Positions 34,905 to 47,737 are shown, counted from the stretch's first letter. The stretch: DNA of 64,000 nt from Pseudocercospora fijiensis CIRAD86 (GCF_000340215.1 NW_006921545.1:649522-713521), one strand, 5' to 3'. Program-made: numbers and translations. Notes: a model not told the origin generated them from the sequence alone.

Positions 34905-37673
34905 TATTAGGTTCGATCTTTAATATAGGAAACGCTAAGGTTTATTAGGAACCCGAGTAAGATAGCTAGGGGAACGCTACCCCTACTATACTAGAGATAA
35001 CTAGGGACGAGATTTATCGTACCTTCGAGAGTCTCTATACTAGATAGTAGACGATAGAAGCCTAGCTATAAGCTACTCGCTCTACGCTCTAATACGCGGA
35101 AGCGTCTCGCTAGCCCGGGCCTCCTAAAGCTAGTTTAGTACGAGACTAGTCTACGAACGAGATCCTAAAGGGACTACTAGAAACTCTCTCGGCTACCGGC
35201 TAAAACGTAACGGCGTCCCGCGAGTAGAAGCTACTATCGTAGGATAGGAAAGCCGAGTCGTTCCGGGACTACCTACTAAGACTAAGAAGTTTATACCGAG
35301 TTCGTTCCGGGCTAAAACCGAAGCTTTCCGAAGATTACTACTAGGATACCGTATACGATACCTTACCGGTAAAGGAACGCGCTAGGATACGCTACTTTTA
35401 GGAAAGAGGAAGCCTTATAAAAGGAAAGGATCCCGAAGCTTTCTTCTAGTAACTCGAGGACGTCTTCGCGGATAGTAACGAAGCTATAAAGGCGCTAGAG
35501 CAACTCTAAGCTCTAAGGCACTCCTAAGGACAACCTTAGTACGACTACTAGCTAGAATTCGACAGCCTTCTACTAAGCGTAGGCGGAGACCGTTAGACCG
35601 ACGATACGAAAATCGGGTATTTAAAGAATACCTTCTCGAACGCGGCTAAGACCTATACTACCGCCGTACTAAAGATTAAGGATTACTACCTCTATATAGA
35701 GGAGGTCGAGCGGATTATAACGAACCTCAAGTCGATAGATTAGTTTAAATAGGCTACGAAACGCTAGTAAGAAAGGAAGAAAGAAGCCGCGAGTCCTACG
35801 GTCGTTATCCCCCCCTATATAGCTCCTACGGCGAACCCGAAGGTCGACTCTAATAGAGACGTAGTTATAAACCCCGCTTAAACTAACGCTTCCTATAGAA
35901 AGAACCGCGGAGGCTAATAATCGACGGCGGGGAAACCTAGGGCTAAATAGGTCGACTCTATAGAAAGAAAGAAGCGTAAGGAGAAAAGACTCTACTTCCG
36001 CTATAGAGCGAGCGGATACTATATTCGAGATTGCCGGTACGCCCCGCCGGCTTAGTCTACTAAGATTAGTATCGCCTCCGTATAACCTATTCTAGAGAAT
36101 ATAGAAGAATAGTCGGACTTAAGTAGTTCCGACTCGGGAAAAGAGTAACTCTCGCTCGTAGTTAGGAGTCGGAAGTAGATAGAGTATAGGTAAAGAAATA
36201 GGAAGAAGTTAAAAAAGACATAAACGGGAATCTTATATATACTAATATAGTCCCCGAAAACGACGTCGGAACTTATACTCTTATCGACGAAGAATACTAG
36301 TATTACGCTATAATTAATATAGGCCTAGCTAAAGGCCTCGGACTTAGCTATATTAGCCGTAAGTCCCGAGAAGTAAAAGGAGCGTCGTCTACGATATAAG
36401 ACGCGAAAATTATAGGAGTCGTCGCCTTCTAGATAGAAATTAACAGATTCTAATAAATAGTATACGCTTACGTCGTACTAGGATTAGTTTTCCCCCTTAT
36501 CCTAGGGAACCTATAGAAGGTATATAATAAGGTTAGGACCGCGCCTAAGAAACGACGGTACTACTACGAAAGGGCTCGGTATTAGATTAAAAAAGGGCGC
36601 TATTACCGCGAGGTCGATATAAACGGGAATATCGCTATAATTAACGCTATAAGAAGCCTACTTACCGCGACAATTACCGAGGATATTAAAAAGGCCCTAA
36701 AGACGAAGGAATACCCGACGATCGAGGAGCTAAAGAAGAAATTACCCCCGGAGGTTCGCGATATAGCTACGCTATTTTATTAAAGGAAAGCCGATAAGTT
36801 AGCGTCCTATCGTCCTAGTATCGACTATACGATAGAACTCTAAGAGAAACTAGATAGATCCTAGCCTTAACTCCCTTAGGGCCCGCTTTATAGTATATCG
36901 AAATAAGAACTCTTAGTCTTACGGAAGTCGCTAGACGAGCTCTTAAAGAAGGGGTTTATAAGACCTACGAACTCTAAAGCGGCGGCGCCCGTACTATTCG
37001 TTAAGAAACCTAGAGGAGGACTACGGTTCTACTACGACTATAGGGCGCTTAACGCCCTTACGAAGCAAGACCGATACCTCCTCCTACTAATCCCGGATAC
37101 TATAAAGAACCTAACGGAGGCCCGATAGTTAACTAAGGTTAACGTAGTCTTAGCCTTTTATAAGATAAGAATAGCAAAAGGATACGAGTATAAAACGGCC
37201 TTCCGTACTAGGCTAGGCTCGTTCGAGTAGCTAGTATACCCGTTCGGTTTGTCCGGAGCCCCGGCTACATTTTAACGGTATATTAATACTCTCCTACGGG
37301 AGTATCTAGACGATTTCGCGTTAGTATATATAGACGACGTAGTTATCTACTCGAGCGGGATAAGGGAAGACTATTTCCGTAAGGTAAGGGCTGTTCTTAA
37401 GAAGCTTTAGGATAGAGGCCTTTACCTTAATATAAAAAAGAGCGAATTCGCCTAGAAAAAGATTAAGTACCTAGGATTTATCGTCTATACCGACGGAGGG
37501 GGAGTATTAGTAGATTCCGAAAAGATAGAAGCTATATAGAAATAAGTAGTACCTAAGACCTAGAAGGAAGTTCGTCGTTTCTTAGGATTTACGAACTATT
37601 ACCGTATATTCGTACCGAACTATTCTAAGATTTCTGTACTATTAACTACGCTAACCGGTAAGGGAACCCTATT
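34905..37673 (+). pseudogene. LTR/Gypsy element G: gag, protease, RT (truncated)
   Basis: Plus strand. Gag at about 34980-35990, then a CCHC knuckle at 35993-36050 (YFRYRASGYYIRDCRYAPP, with two Cys and the His read as Tyr). The protease region is near 36240-36500. The RT begins about 36900: [49 protein letters not shown] near 37250 and LVYIDDVVIYSS near 37323-37356, with the YIDD box intact. The frame ends abruptly after TTLTGKGTLLL at 37673, where an inverted LTR begins. RNase H and integrase are absent. TAG/TAA stops are frequent. Confidence 0.9.
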
Positions 37674-37859
37674 ATTACGGGTAAGCAACGCGTACGTAGA
37701 TACTAGATATAAGACTTAATAGGTTCGATAAAGAGCTAAGTCTAACTACGTAAATCCGAATAGTTTTATATAGTACGCTAAGCGCTAAGTAGTAGGTTAG
37801 AGTCGCGTAGGCCGAATGCCTAAGGCTAGCGCTTTCTACCTAGGGCGTAGCCCTTTATA
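37674..37859 (-). repeat. LTR of element G, inverted copy
   Basis: Reverse complement of 34720-34904 over its full length. Its internal-side end faces the truncated RT, so the two LTRs form 186-bp inverted repeats around a gag-RT fragment. RT coding does not resume on the other side, so it is not a simple solo-LTR insertion. Confidence 0.85.
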
Positions 37860-39235
37860 TTACTTCCGTCCTCCTCCCCTTCCTCGGCGGGGATAGAAAG
37901 CCCTCCGTAGTTTCTATCGCTATTACTTTATCCGTTAGATCTATACCTATCTAAGCTTCCCTAGAGTAACGCGCTCGTAGTTTCCTCCTTTACGATCGAG
38001 GTTTCTACTACTTTCCGGTCGGGGTTACCGTACCTAGGGTTTTAACGACTATAACTTTCTTCGCGACTACTAAACCGCGCTCTTTTACCTACTTACTGCC
38101 TTTTAGAACGCGCCGTAACTGCGCTTTTAAACGCTTTACTTATAATCGCGCTTTCTCTTACTTTCGCGACCTTTACTTCGGCGTCGCTTTCTAGGAGTAT
38201 TAATATTTCCCTCTTCTTCTTCTTCTTCTTCTTTTCTTTATATATACCTCTACTACTACTACTACTACTACTAATACCGCAAGTCCCTCCCCTTCCTCCT
38301 CGGTTCTTTTCGTAAAATTAACTTGTCCTAGATAGCTCGTCGAATTTACTACGTTAATTGCTATAACTCCGGCGAAGACTACGCTAACTAATCTATAAGG
38401 TTCCCGTCCGATTTGTCGTAGAGTCCGCTAACTTTTCTTAAGCCCGCTAGCTCGAAGGCTTATACTAATTGCGCTCGTAAGAGAATTGCTTACGCCCTAC
38501 TATAAGTTATCGCAATTCCCGTACCGAATCTCTCGCTAACTATTTAGTCCTTAAATAGCCTACGTAGCCTACGCTAGCTATATCCGCGCGACCCGCGCTA
38601 ATGTCGCCGAGAAACACTCCGAGCTTCTTAAGGTTCTTAAGGTATAGAAAGCTCTTAAGTCTCTTTAGCCGTAGGGGTTGTTATCTAGGTAAGATTCCCC
38701 GTTTCCCGCGATAAAACCTTCGCTAACCGTTTGTTTTAGCGCTATCGCCTCGGAGGTAACGAACACCGTCGCTAATATTGTAGCTTAATAGACTTAGACG
38801 TAAGTTCCTCTCTACCCTTCGACTCTCTCTTACTATCCTCTCTTTTTTTAGTAGCGTTCCGACTACCCTCTACCTCGGTAATAATCGTCTAGGTCCGCTA
38901 GAGAAGTAAAGGTTTCCGTAGGTTTTCTAGTAGGCTCTAGGTAGTTTCGGATATATTATTATTATTTTTGTTATAGTCCTAAGGTAACCTTCTAATTTCG
39001 GGCGGAGACCCGATACTTACTTATAAATACCTAAATAAAATTCTTCTTAACTCTAAATTATGTTTCTCTTCTCTAGTACTCTAGTAAACCTAAGTCTAAT
39101 AAGTTAGTAAGAAAATCCAAACTCTAGAAGTTAGTAAAAGTCCCTAGAATCTATAAACCCGTTACTCTACGAAAAAAAAAACTCTAGGTTGCCGCGTTAT
39201 TTCTTCTATTTTCCTCTCTTCTCCTAATCTCCTAG
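37860..39235 (+). other. Unassigned RIP-mutated sequence with a weak plus-strand frame
   Basis: A plus-strand frame at about 38330-38900 includes a VNCYNSGEDYANQSI-like stretch, where Tyr may replace Cys in a small Cys cluster, and in another frame an Ala/Lys/Leu helix (VAEKHSELLKVLKV) near 38605. Runs of (CTT)n near 38215 and (CTA)n near 38255 are simple repeats. No family is assigned. Confidence 0.3.
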
Positions 39236-39239
39236 AGGC

Positions 39240-40410
39240 CCGTCGTTCTCCTCGATTTGTCTATATTTCGCTTCGAAGTCGTCTAGCGTAGAGGTATCCG
39301 CGATATAGTCTAGGGGTTCCTACGTAGGTTTATAGTACCCGCTCTATTTTACGAGTACTTCTCGCCCTCGGCCCTGCTTCTTTTTCCGGGTATATAGGAT
39401 TTCTTCGACCTACTACTCTTTATACGTCTCGAATAAGATAGGGTCCGGCTGTTCGTCGTCGGTTACCTACCCTAGAAGGGGGTCCCGGCTCGCAAGTCTT
39501 AGAAGGTCGGTATAGAATACTAGGTAAATGTTACTAGGTATCCCCGAGAGTTGTACTAAGATAGGCGACAATATCTCTTCTACCGTATACTTAGCGTACT
39601 TCGAGTCGAGGCTCTTCTTTAGTCTACCGGTCTAGTAATTCCTTAGGTCGAGCTAGACCTTATCTCCGATACGATATACCGGCGCTAGAGTTCTAGTCTT
39701 ATTCGCGCTGTCCTCTTATTTCTATATAGCTTCTACTATTTGTACTTAGTATAGATCTAAGATCTTCTTAATCTTATCTACGAACTCCTCCGCCCGTTTC
39801 GCTATAGTTAGCCGTCTATCGATAGCTAGGTCCTCTTCTAACGTAACGGGGGAGGTAGATTCGTAACTATAAGTCGCGAAGAAAGAGCTTATCCCTAACC
39901 CCGCTTAGTATCTCCCGTTAAACGCTAGTTCTACTATAGGAAGCTATTAGTTCTAATCGGACTATATCTAATTAATATAGTTCCGTAAGTAAGCTTATAT
40001 ATCTTAGTTTACGCGCCCCGGACCCCCGTCGGTTTATAGGTAGTAGGCGGAGCTTAACCTCTACTTTACGCCGAGTAGTCGATATATCTCCCTCTAGAAA
40101 GTGCTTATCTAATTCGTACCTCTATCGCTAGTAATAGTACGAGGTAGTCCGTAATACCTAACCTAGTATTTTAGAAATAAAACTACGCATTCCTCTACTT
40201 TTATAGAGAGAGTACTAATAAGGGCGATCTACTTACTAAGGCGGTCTTTAATTACCTATAGATACCGGTTCCTATCTAACTCCGGTAGGTTAGTTATAAA
40301 GTCTATCGAGATTTCCTAGAAGAAACGGTCGGGTACCGGTAGTAGTTTTAGGAGGCCGTGTTTGTATTCCCTCTATACCTTATTGCGTCTATAATAGTTA
40401 TAGTTCCGTA
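39240..40410 (-). pseudogene. Chromovirus D: integrase and chromodomain (5'-truncated)
   Basis: Minus strand. It starts inside the integrase zinc-finger region (NYNYYRRNKVWREYKH-type, Cys as Tyr), then GLLKLLPVPDRFF and ISIDFITNLPELDRNR with the first Asp near 40300. ITSDRGTN has the second Asp near 40120. A REIYRLLGVK segment follows and the core fades near 39900. The chromodomain is at about 39430-39260: VEEILYTRKKKQGRGREVLV, a GYYKPT segment, and EPLDYIADTSTLDDFE. Gag, protease, RT and RNase H are missing; the upstream edge is exactly the LTR at 40411. It is 3' material of a chromovirus distinct from B. Confidence 0.85.
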
Positions 40411-40752
40411 AAATATATTTCTCCTAGCTCTTCCCTATCTTCCGGTTCCTTCCTACTACTCGGATCTATCCTACGACTCTATATATCTCGCTTGCTATCG
40501 TCCGTATACGCGTACGCGTAGTTTAGTATAGTCCTATCGTTTGTATATTAATATATAACGTATTGTTTTGCTATATATAGCCTCCGCGGGAGTCCCTAAG
40601 ATGTTACGTTATATAGCTAAATAGGCGGCTAACTAGGCGACCTACTTCGCTAGGGGCCCCTACTACTAAGGCAACTTAAATCCGATATTACTTTATAGTA
40701 TAGCGGCTAGCTTATAGGACTTGTCGGTGCTTTCTAGGTAGCTACTATAACA
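40411..40752. repeat. LTR, family C (copy 2)
   Basis: 342 bp, begins TATTTCTCCTAGC (TG to TA) and ends CTACTATAACA. It matches 21617-21957 throughout. It is flanked on the left by the truncated integrase of element D and on the right by the second copy of the unknown ORF. No flanking duplication is seen, so it marks a rearranged or truncated junction. Confidence 0.8.
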
Positions 40753-41799
40753 CTCGCTAGCTACGAGCTTAACTATATCTTATCCGAGACGAGTAGACTC
40801 CTTAGTAGGGCAGTTCTCGTAACGACCTTCGCTTACCTTAAAGAACTTAGTAGGCTTAGGAATAGAAATAAGCTTATAGGCGTAATTAGGTCGAAGGGCA
40901 ATAGCTAAGAGCTATAGGCAGGGTTCTAGTAGACGATTTAGTTACTTATACTATAAGTTTAAAGGGCATTACGGCCTTGTTGCTTAGATATAGGTAGCTT
41001 ACGTATATACTAAAAGTATATTATATACTCCTCTTATATTAGGTCGATAAGAAGAGGAAGATATACCTTATAAGGAGCTTATAACTAACCGAAGACTCGA
41101 GAGATAGTAGTATTACTAATCTAACGAAAGCGATTAAAGGAGGTACCTTAGCCGAGAATACTAGCGACTAACTTACTCTAGCGACTAGTTAGCGGAAGAT
41201 CGCGAGTAATAGTACTAGTAGCGTTAAATATATAAAGTTGTAAGGAGGTCGGGGCGGTAATAGGATATCTAGGAAACTAGTTAGTATAGGCCTAATTAGC
41301 CTAAAGGGTAGTAAAGGCATCCTAATTAGCGACTTTACGTCTAATCTTTAATAGGCAGCTAATAAGGACACTCGTCTTAGTACTACTATAGAGACTATAG
41401 ACCTTAGCGGCCTTCTTAATATAGTTAGTATATATAGTAAAAGGCTCTTTACCTAGCTTACTAAGGTCTTCGTACTACTAATAGATAGATAGAGTAGTAG
41501 AGGCTTTACCTATATCGGCCTTAGGGACTATATCGATTTTAGTAATAGGATACGTAATAGAGTCGCCTTTATAAGAACTATAAATATTCTCAGTTAATAG
41601 TATCGGCGAAGGGCCTCTATACCTACGCTTACTAAAAGACTCCTCGGCGGAGATAGTATCTTAGAGTAGCGTATCTAGTATATCTATATCCGAGTCGCTA
41701 TAGTTAGTAGGTGTAGTAGACTTCTTAGCAGCCTTCTAGAATGCTAAGCGAGCCTATAGTGCTTTCTAACGCGCTACTTCGGCCTTAGCGCGCTTATCT
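40753..41799 (-). pseudogene. Long unknown ORF, copy 2 (partial)
   Basis: Minus strand; corresponds to about 6845-7925 of copy 1 in the same frame, recognisable at both ends (SRLGQDIVKLVAS at the low-coordinate end; ERAKAEVARKKA-like at the high end). It is truncated on the left by the LTR at 40411-40752 and on the right by the hAT left terminus at 41808. Substitutions between copies are mainly of RIP type. Being repeated and truncated by two other elements marks it as an old mobile component. Confidence 0.7.
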
Positions 41800-41947
41800 T
41801 AAAATTTTAGATTCCGTAGTAGTTCGGTTTCCGAACTACTAACCGTAAATAGTTTAGTTTCTTAGCGGCAAACTAGCTCCCTAGTTCTAGTTTGGTTTTT
41901 TCGAACTATATAGATTCCTAGTTTAAACTAGAGACTATATTAGTTTT

Positions 41948-42245
41948 GCTGTAAGGAGACTCTTATTCGACTACCGGCTATAATTATTGTTTATAATAGT
42001 AACTATATTACATTTACTACGATATATTGCCGTTACTAGGGCGTAGTTACCGTTACTAGGGCGTAGTTTTACTATAAGGACACCCTTATTCGACTACCGG
42101 CTACGATTGCCGGCTACAATAGTAACTAGGTTACATTTACTACGCTCTATTACCGTTACTCGGGCGTAGTTGCCGTTGCTAAGGTATAGTTACCGTTACT
42201 AGGGCGTAGTTACCGTTACCGGGGCGTAGTTACCGTAGTTACGAA
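41948..42245. repeat. Subterminal tandem repeats of the hAT-like element
   Basis: Two degenerate units of about 115 bp start at about 41950 and 42063 (both with CTTATTCGACTACCGGCTA). A 20-bp motif TACCGTTACTAGGGCGTAGT is repeated about seven times between 42030 and 42240. Such arrays near one end are typical transposase-binding regions; that role is inferred. Confidence 0.8.
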
Positions 42246-42390
42246 AGCTTACCTATATAACGTTACGTAGGCGGTAACAATTAGGGCTTCGCGATATTCT
42301 TATATCTTTTAACTTCTTCCTCTATACCTGTACCTATAATAACTACTATACGCTACGTCCGCGCCCCTTTTCCTTATAATAGTAAGAGAG

Positions 42391-42720
42391 AAGCGCGCCG
42401 CGCGCTAAATAGAAGATAGAACTAAAGGCCGCGAGTTTGTTTTGCCTAAGTATCTAATAAAAGAGCGTAAGACTAAAGAGGAGTACTCTAGGAAGAAGAA
42501 TTCCGTACGAAACTACGAGAGAAAGGCGAAGATAGATAAGGATAAAAGATCTAAGAATAAGAGAAGAAAGGCGCTAAATAAGGCATTATATCGATAGCGA
42601 GCGCCTATAGAAAAAAGTAAAGGTTAGAATAAGAAGACAACCTAAGAGAAGGCTACGAGGAGAAAAGAACTACGGCTAGTTTTCGAGTATAAAGTTCTAG
42701 TAGCGTAAGTTAATCTAGCC
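42391..42720 (+). pseudogene. Short Lys/Arg-rich ORF in the hAT-like element, unrecognised
   Basis: One plus frame of about 110 codons with TAG/TAA only (for example LPKYLIKERKTKEEY, later KRSKNKRRKALNKALY). Very basic, no domain recognised. The end is marked by an ACCGGCTATAG motif. It could be a DNA-binding accessory protein or a leader exon of the next ORF. Confidence 0.35.
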
Positions 42721-42780
42721 GACCGGCTATAGCTAGTAGCTATAGCCGGTATATTTTTCTTTAAGACGTTAACTAATAGT

Positions 42781-43860
42781 ATTTGGACCTGTGGCCGCTA
42801 CCTCTATTAATACGACCGATAGTAACGGAGATATTTAGATAGCCGAGAACAATAATACTAGAGTTTAGGATACCGCCAAAGAGCTTAATACTACGAGTAA
42901 AGGAACTAAAAAAAGCGAGGAGATACTATACGTCAATCTAGTAATAGGTATAGTCTTAAGGCCTAACGCTATAGACGATAAGCGCTAGGAGTAGATCGAG
43001 TATAGTTAAAGAGACGAGATACTAGTAAAAGGCTAAGGTATAAGTCCTATTAATCTAGAAAATTATAGTCCTAGCTACTACGAAAACCTAGCGAGGATTA
43101 GAATCTAGACTAGTCGTCTTTATATCCTTAATATAGAGTAGAAATTTCCTTTCTAGTATTAGAGCGAAGCCTTTACGTCTATAAAGGCAAAGTAGCTTAC
43201 GACTAATACGATCGGGGTAAGATATCTAGGGACGGTAGAAGAGTTACTAAAGGAGGAAGGGGTATAGGTAATTATTCTATACTCGGTATATATAGCCGGC
43301 GTTCGTAGCGGGTAGATACTAATAGTTAACTAGAAAGCGTTTCTTAAAGATAGAGTACTACTACTATATAAAATCTTTACTAAGGTAGAGAGGGCTTGTA
43401 TCCGGAATCTAAGCTACTAGTAGGATAGATTAGCGTTATAATTCTCTAAATATCTATATAAGCCTCCTAAGGAGTACCTATTTTAGCGATACGGCTTTAT
43501 CTCGACTACTCTATAGGTACCCGACGAAGCTCGAGCGCTCTTTAAGGTCTTTACTAAGAAGCGGAAGGAGTTCGAGGATTAGGATTAGTTAATAGAGCTA
43601 TTAGTTAGTCTTAGGTTTCGTAGTTAGACTCGGCCTAAGCATTTGCTTATCGAGTATCTTATACTAAAAGAGGATAGATTAAGACTAAAAACGAGCTTAG
43701 ATTCGTTAGGTATAGTAGCTCGGTTCCGTTAGTAGGAGAGAGCCGCCGTATAGAAGGCAAAATTTAGGTAGTTAGGCTAGCTAGGAAAGAAATTCTAGTA
43801 GTTAGGCTAGCTAGGGTAGCTAGGAAAAAAAATCTAGTAGTTAGGTAGCTAAGAAACAAA
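42781..43860 (+). pseudogene. Unknown ORF of the hAT-like element (about 360 codons)
   Basis: Coherent plus frame, interrupted only by TAG/TAA: ELNTTSKGTKKSEEILYVNL near 42900, VQVIILYSVYIAGVRSGQIL near 43260, then LLYKIFTKVERACIRNLSY near 43365. It ends in low-complexity repeats of a GQLGK type (TAG as Gln), where GTTAGGCTAGCTAGG units are repeated at 43770-43860. No family recognised. It lies upstream of the transposase in the same orientation. Confidence 0.5.
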
Positions 43861-44039
43861 AAAAAGGTAGCTAGCTATTTACTACCTAGCTATTCTAAAT
43901 AATACGATACTATAAAAGAAAGGGTGTTTCCCTATAGCTACTAGTATATATCTACTACTCCTAAGTCCTTACCTTACTATACGAAACTTTAAAATATACC
44001 GACCGATATTATATATATACTAGGCGCTATACTAGGAAG

Positions 44040-47000
44040 AGTAATAACGAGACGATAGTCGAAATAGTCTAGTATACGCGCGAGATTACGACAACGTCGA
44101 GAGGAGGTTATATACTCGCCTTCGAGCCTATTAAGTCCTAGACGACGATTAGGGCTAGATTTATCCTCTTCGAATCCTAGTAGTAGGAATTTATTATAGG
44201 GTACTACTTATTAGTCCTTACCTTTACGGAGTCTAAGTAGAAGGTTATTCGGAGATATAAGAATATCGAGTATTAACCCGGATATCTTCGAAAAGGCTAG
44301 CTAGGCGTATCTTTAGAAACCCGAGTATACCGAGTAGTTTAATTAATAGGTCTATAAGATATAGTTCCCTTTATACTTACGTTTAAAGGAGTATAAACTC
44401 CGGAAGTACTCGATAGGATAGGGTAGTAAGGAGCAAACGGATACGTTCTAGAAGTTCTTTATAGAGGGGGTATTATACCGTTATACGACTTCTCGACTTA
44501 GAGGTTAACTAGTAATTGTCTATAACTTCTACAGTTTAATTTTAAAATAGCCGAAACTAAGGGATAGGAACTTATCGCCTACTAACTATCTCTATTCTAA
44601 ACAGTATTAGGAATCTTAAGGAGAGAGGAGGGTTAATATAGATATAGCGTTCTAGAAAGAGGTACGTCTTCTAAAATACCGGCTATAGCTACCGGCTACT
44701 TTAATTAACTATAGAGATCTAGCTAATTATTATAGGCTACGCTTAAGGAAGCTCTAGGATTAAAGGCTACCGATTTCTCCCCCGAAGACTTTAAGTAACT
44801 CGTAAACGAAATGCTAGCTATAAATAGTCTTCCGGAAGACTTCTACGAAAGGGAGTCTATATAGAAGATATACCTATATCTTATAAACTACCCCCCCCCC
44901 CTAATTCTCGGCGCGATAACCTAGCGTATTATATTCGGAAAGAATAAAGAGGCTACGTTAGACGATATTCGGGAGATCCTCCGTAATACTCGCCGAGTAG
45001 CTATTACTATCGATAGCTAGTAAAGCCGGACTATAAGAGCCTCCTTCCTCTCGATTATACTATACTTTATTAATTCGGATTAGAAACTCTAGGAACTTAT
45101 AACCGGATTCCCTAAAATTCTAGGTTCCTATACTAGTAAGGATCTAGCGAAGCTTGTCTATACGGTAATAGATAGGGTTAGCGTGATAACGAAACTAATC
45201 TCGATTACTACGGATAACGCTAGTAAAAATCGAATATTATATAAGGCGTTATATATGTAATTTACTTATATATATCTTTGAAATTACTAATCGTATCGAT
45301 AGGGTCGAGTGCGTAGAGGAGATTGTAGGGTCTGTAATCTGGCTTGATCTTTAGGGTATTAAGCTCGCTACGATTCCGGATCCGTACGATAATACATTCG
45401 GTAATAGAGGAGCCTAGTAATAGCCCTAGCCCTATTAAATTAGAGCCGACGTCGTTACTAGTTATATCCCTATAGAACTTTCCCTACCTCGCTTATATAG
45501 ATTAAATCGCGATCCGAGCCCTCTTTAAGACGCTTAAAATTGCACTATTAAACGACGACTAATAGAAGATCCTAGATAAGGATAAAACAAGGTCGAAAGT
45601 CGAGAAACTCGTTATAGTAATAAGACGGGATAAGGTAGAGAGCCTCGCTTTCGTTTTATATAAGAAATTACTTTTGTCCGTAGCCGGTACTTATAGCCGG
45701 TAACCTAGTATAGTCCTAACTCTTTTTCTCTAGCTTCGTTATCTAGTAATATATACGAACTCGAGCTTATAGAGATATAACGAATTCGAGGCTATTTAAA
45801 AAAACCTAATCGAGCGCCCTAAAACTAATATCTAGAATATTATATAGAATAAGCGATAGCAAAAGCGGCCTCCTTAGCACCTACTCTGTTTTACCTAAGA
45901 CGTTAAGACCCGGTTCGATTCGACTTTTTATATAGTTATAAAGGGATATACTTTACGTACTACTTCTAAGATCTATTAGAGTTCCGAGGGTATTAAGTAG
46001 CTAGGGCTTACCGCTACCGAATAGCGCTAAGTAGAGTATCTCGTAGATATTAGCAAGTATTACGCGAAGGTTACTACTATAATTAGAAGAATCCGAGGAC
46101 CGACGATCTACCTTATCTTTACGTACTATAACTAGCTCTTTAACGAGCTCGACGAAACCGTAGCTAAGCTAGCTAAGAAGAGCGTTCCCTAGAAAGTAGC
46201 TATAACGAAAGCTATAGACATCTCCTATACTAAGTTATATAAATATTATAGTACTACCTTTTAGGCGTTCGGGGATATCTATAGCGTTACGTACTTACTT
46301 AACCCGGTAGAAAAGGATATATACTAGTAGAAGCTAGAATAGAAGAGGGACGAGGAATAGCCTAAGTATTACTAGACTATTCTAGAAAAGATATTCTATA
46401 AGCGTCGGAAAGAAACTAGTCTAAATGTAGCTCCTATAAGGAAAAAGAAGGCTAAGAAGGCTCCGATATTATCCCTATTTCGTTAGTAGGAAGTAGAAGC
46501 AGAAGAGAAAGCAACTACTAGAGTAAATAAAGAAGAGTTTAATCTCTATCGGGGCGCGAGTAAGTACGAAACGCGTAGGTTCGGAAAAAGCGCTAATAAT
46601 CTCTAGATCTTACTAGTCTTCTAAACGAATGCGGAGACGATATTCTCGCTATATAGTAGCGGTTAGAGCCTAAGTTTCTAACGATAGCGTCGGTCGCTCG
46701 GGACGTCCTCGCTATACCGAGCGTAGGTATAGGCTATAAGAGGTCTTTTAGTATCGCTAGTTATTAGGGCCGCTTTAATCGAATATACTCGCCTACTACC
46801 TTCGAATCTATTATAGTATTCCGATACTATCTCCTCTACTAGAGTCGCTAAGGTAGGATACTAAAGATTATACTAAAGGACTTAATCGAGGAATTAGAAA
46901 ACCTTAAGATCGAAGAAACCTAGGAGTATAAAGAGAATACGAAATTTAGTCTAAGCGAAACCCTAATTAGCGATAACGAAGAGGAAGAAAGCGGAAGTAG

Positions 47001-47085
47001 AAGGCGATACTAGGTCGAGAAGCGGAAACGTATATAGGCTTAGAGTAGCTTTAAGGAGACGAAGCGTTTACGTAGAAGGTAATAT
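44040..47085 (+). pseudogene. hAT-family transposase, RIP-dead
   Basis: Plus strand, in at least three frames, so indels or introns are present. ISITTDNASKN (about 45198-45230) carries the conserved Asp of the hAT catalytic core. KTRFDSTFYIVIKG (about 45905-45946) matches the R-W-D/N-S region, with Trp read as Phe. PTIYLIFTYYNQLFNELDE and KLYKYYSTTFQAFGDIYSV follow near 46110-46300. The C-terminal dimerisation domain is at 46690-46830: VARDVLAIPSVGIGYKRSFS, then RIYSPTTFESIIVFRY. In that domain the usual Cys-Glu reads Tyr-Lys, as RIP would produce. The N-terminal part (44040-45190) is coherent but lacks a recognisable BED finger. It would catalyse cut-and-paste movement with 8-bp duplications. 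Confidence 0.87.
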
Positions 47086-47737
47086 AGCCGGTATATATAG
47101 CCGGTATATATCTTTAATATATTCCGAATTCCTAGAGCCTAAACAGACTAGTTGCTATAGTAACCTACCCCGCTTACCTATAGACTATTTCTAATTCTCT
47201 ATTCGCTCTTCCTCTCCTTCTTCCCTTTTCCTATATTCTTAAAGATAAATATACCTTAAGGATTTAGCTCTTCGGGCCTTACTAAGTCGGCCGCCTCCCG
47301 TTCCTTTAGCGACTATCCTAAGTACGAATCTAACGAGGACCTACTAAGACGGTTTAATAGAAAACCATTTAACCTAGAAGGTAAGAAGTGAAAATGTCTT
47401 TTTACAATTATAGGCTTATTAGTTTTCTAGGTCCTAGCGATATACCCTCGTCGCCCGAATATATATAAAGATACCTTTAGAGCCTAAAGGGCAAGGGTAG
47501 AGCAAGCTAAGTATAGGAAGACTATAGCGAGAACGAGATATCGGACTATCTATAGTATATATAAAGAAAGGGGGTTCCTCGGAAAAGAGTACCGAAAAAC
47601 AAAAAGGCTTTAGGTATATAGGAGAAGGCTAAATAGTAAAGCGGCTAAAAATAGTAGTCGGACGAAGACTATCGCGAAGAAAAGTTATTCTTCTATTAAA
47701 AAAAGGTAAAAGGTAGAACTCGACGATAAAGAAGCGG

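Noticed and set aside
37674..37859. Simple solo LTR insertion into element G
   Set aside because: RT coding does not continue after the LTR and no flanking duplication is present.
44000..46850. Starship captain (DUF3435 tyrosine recombinase) as the gene driving the cargo element
   Set aside because: Considered because of the cargo genes, but the TTDNAS motif and the C-terminal dimerisation domain are hAT hallmarks and no tyrosine-recombinase R-H-R-Y arrangement was seen.
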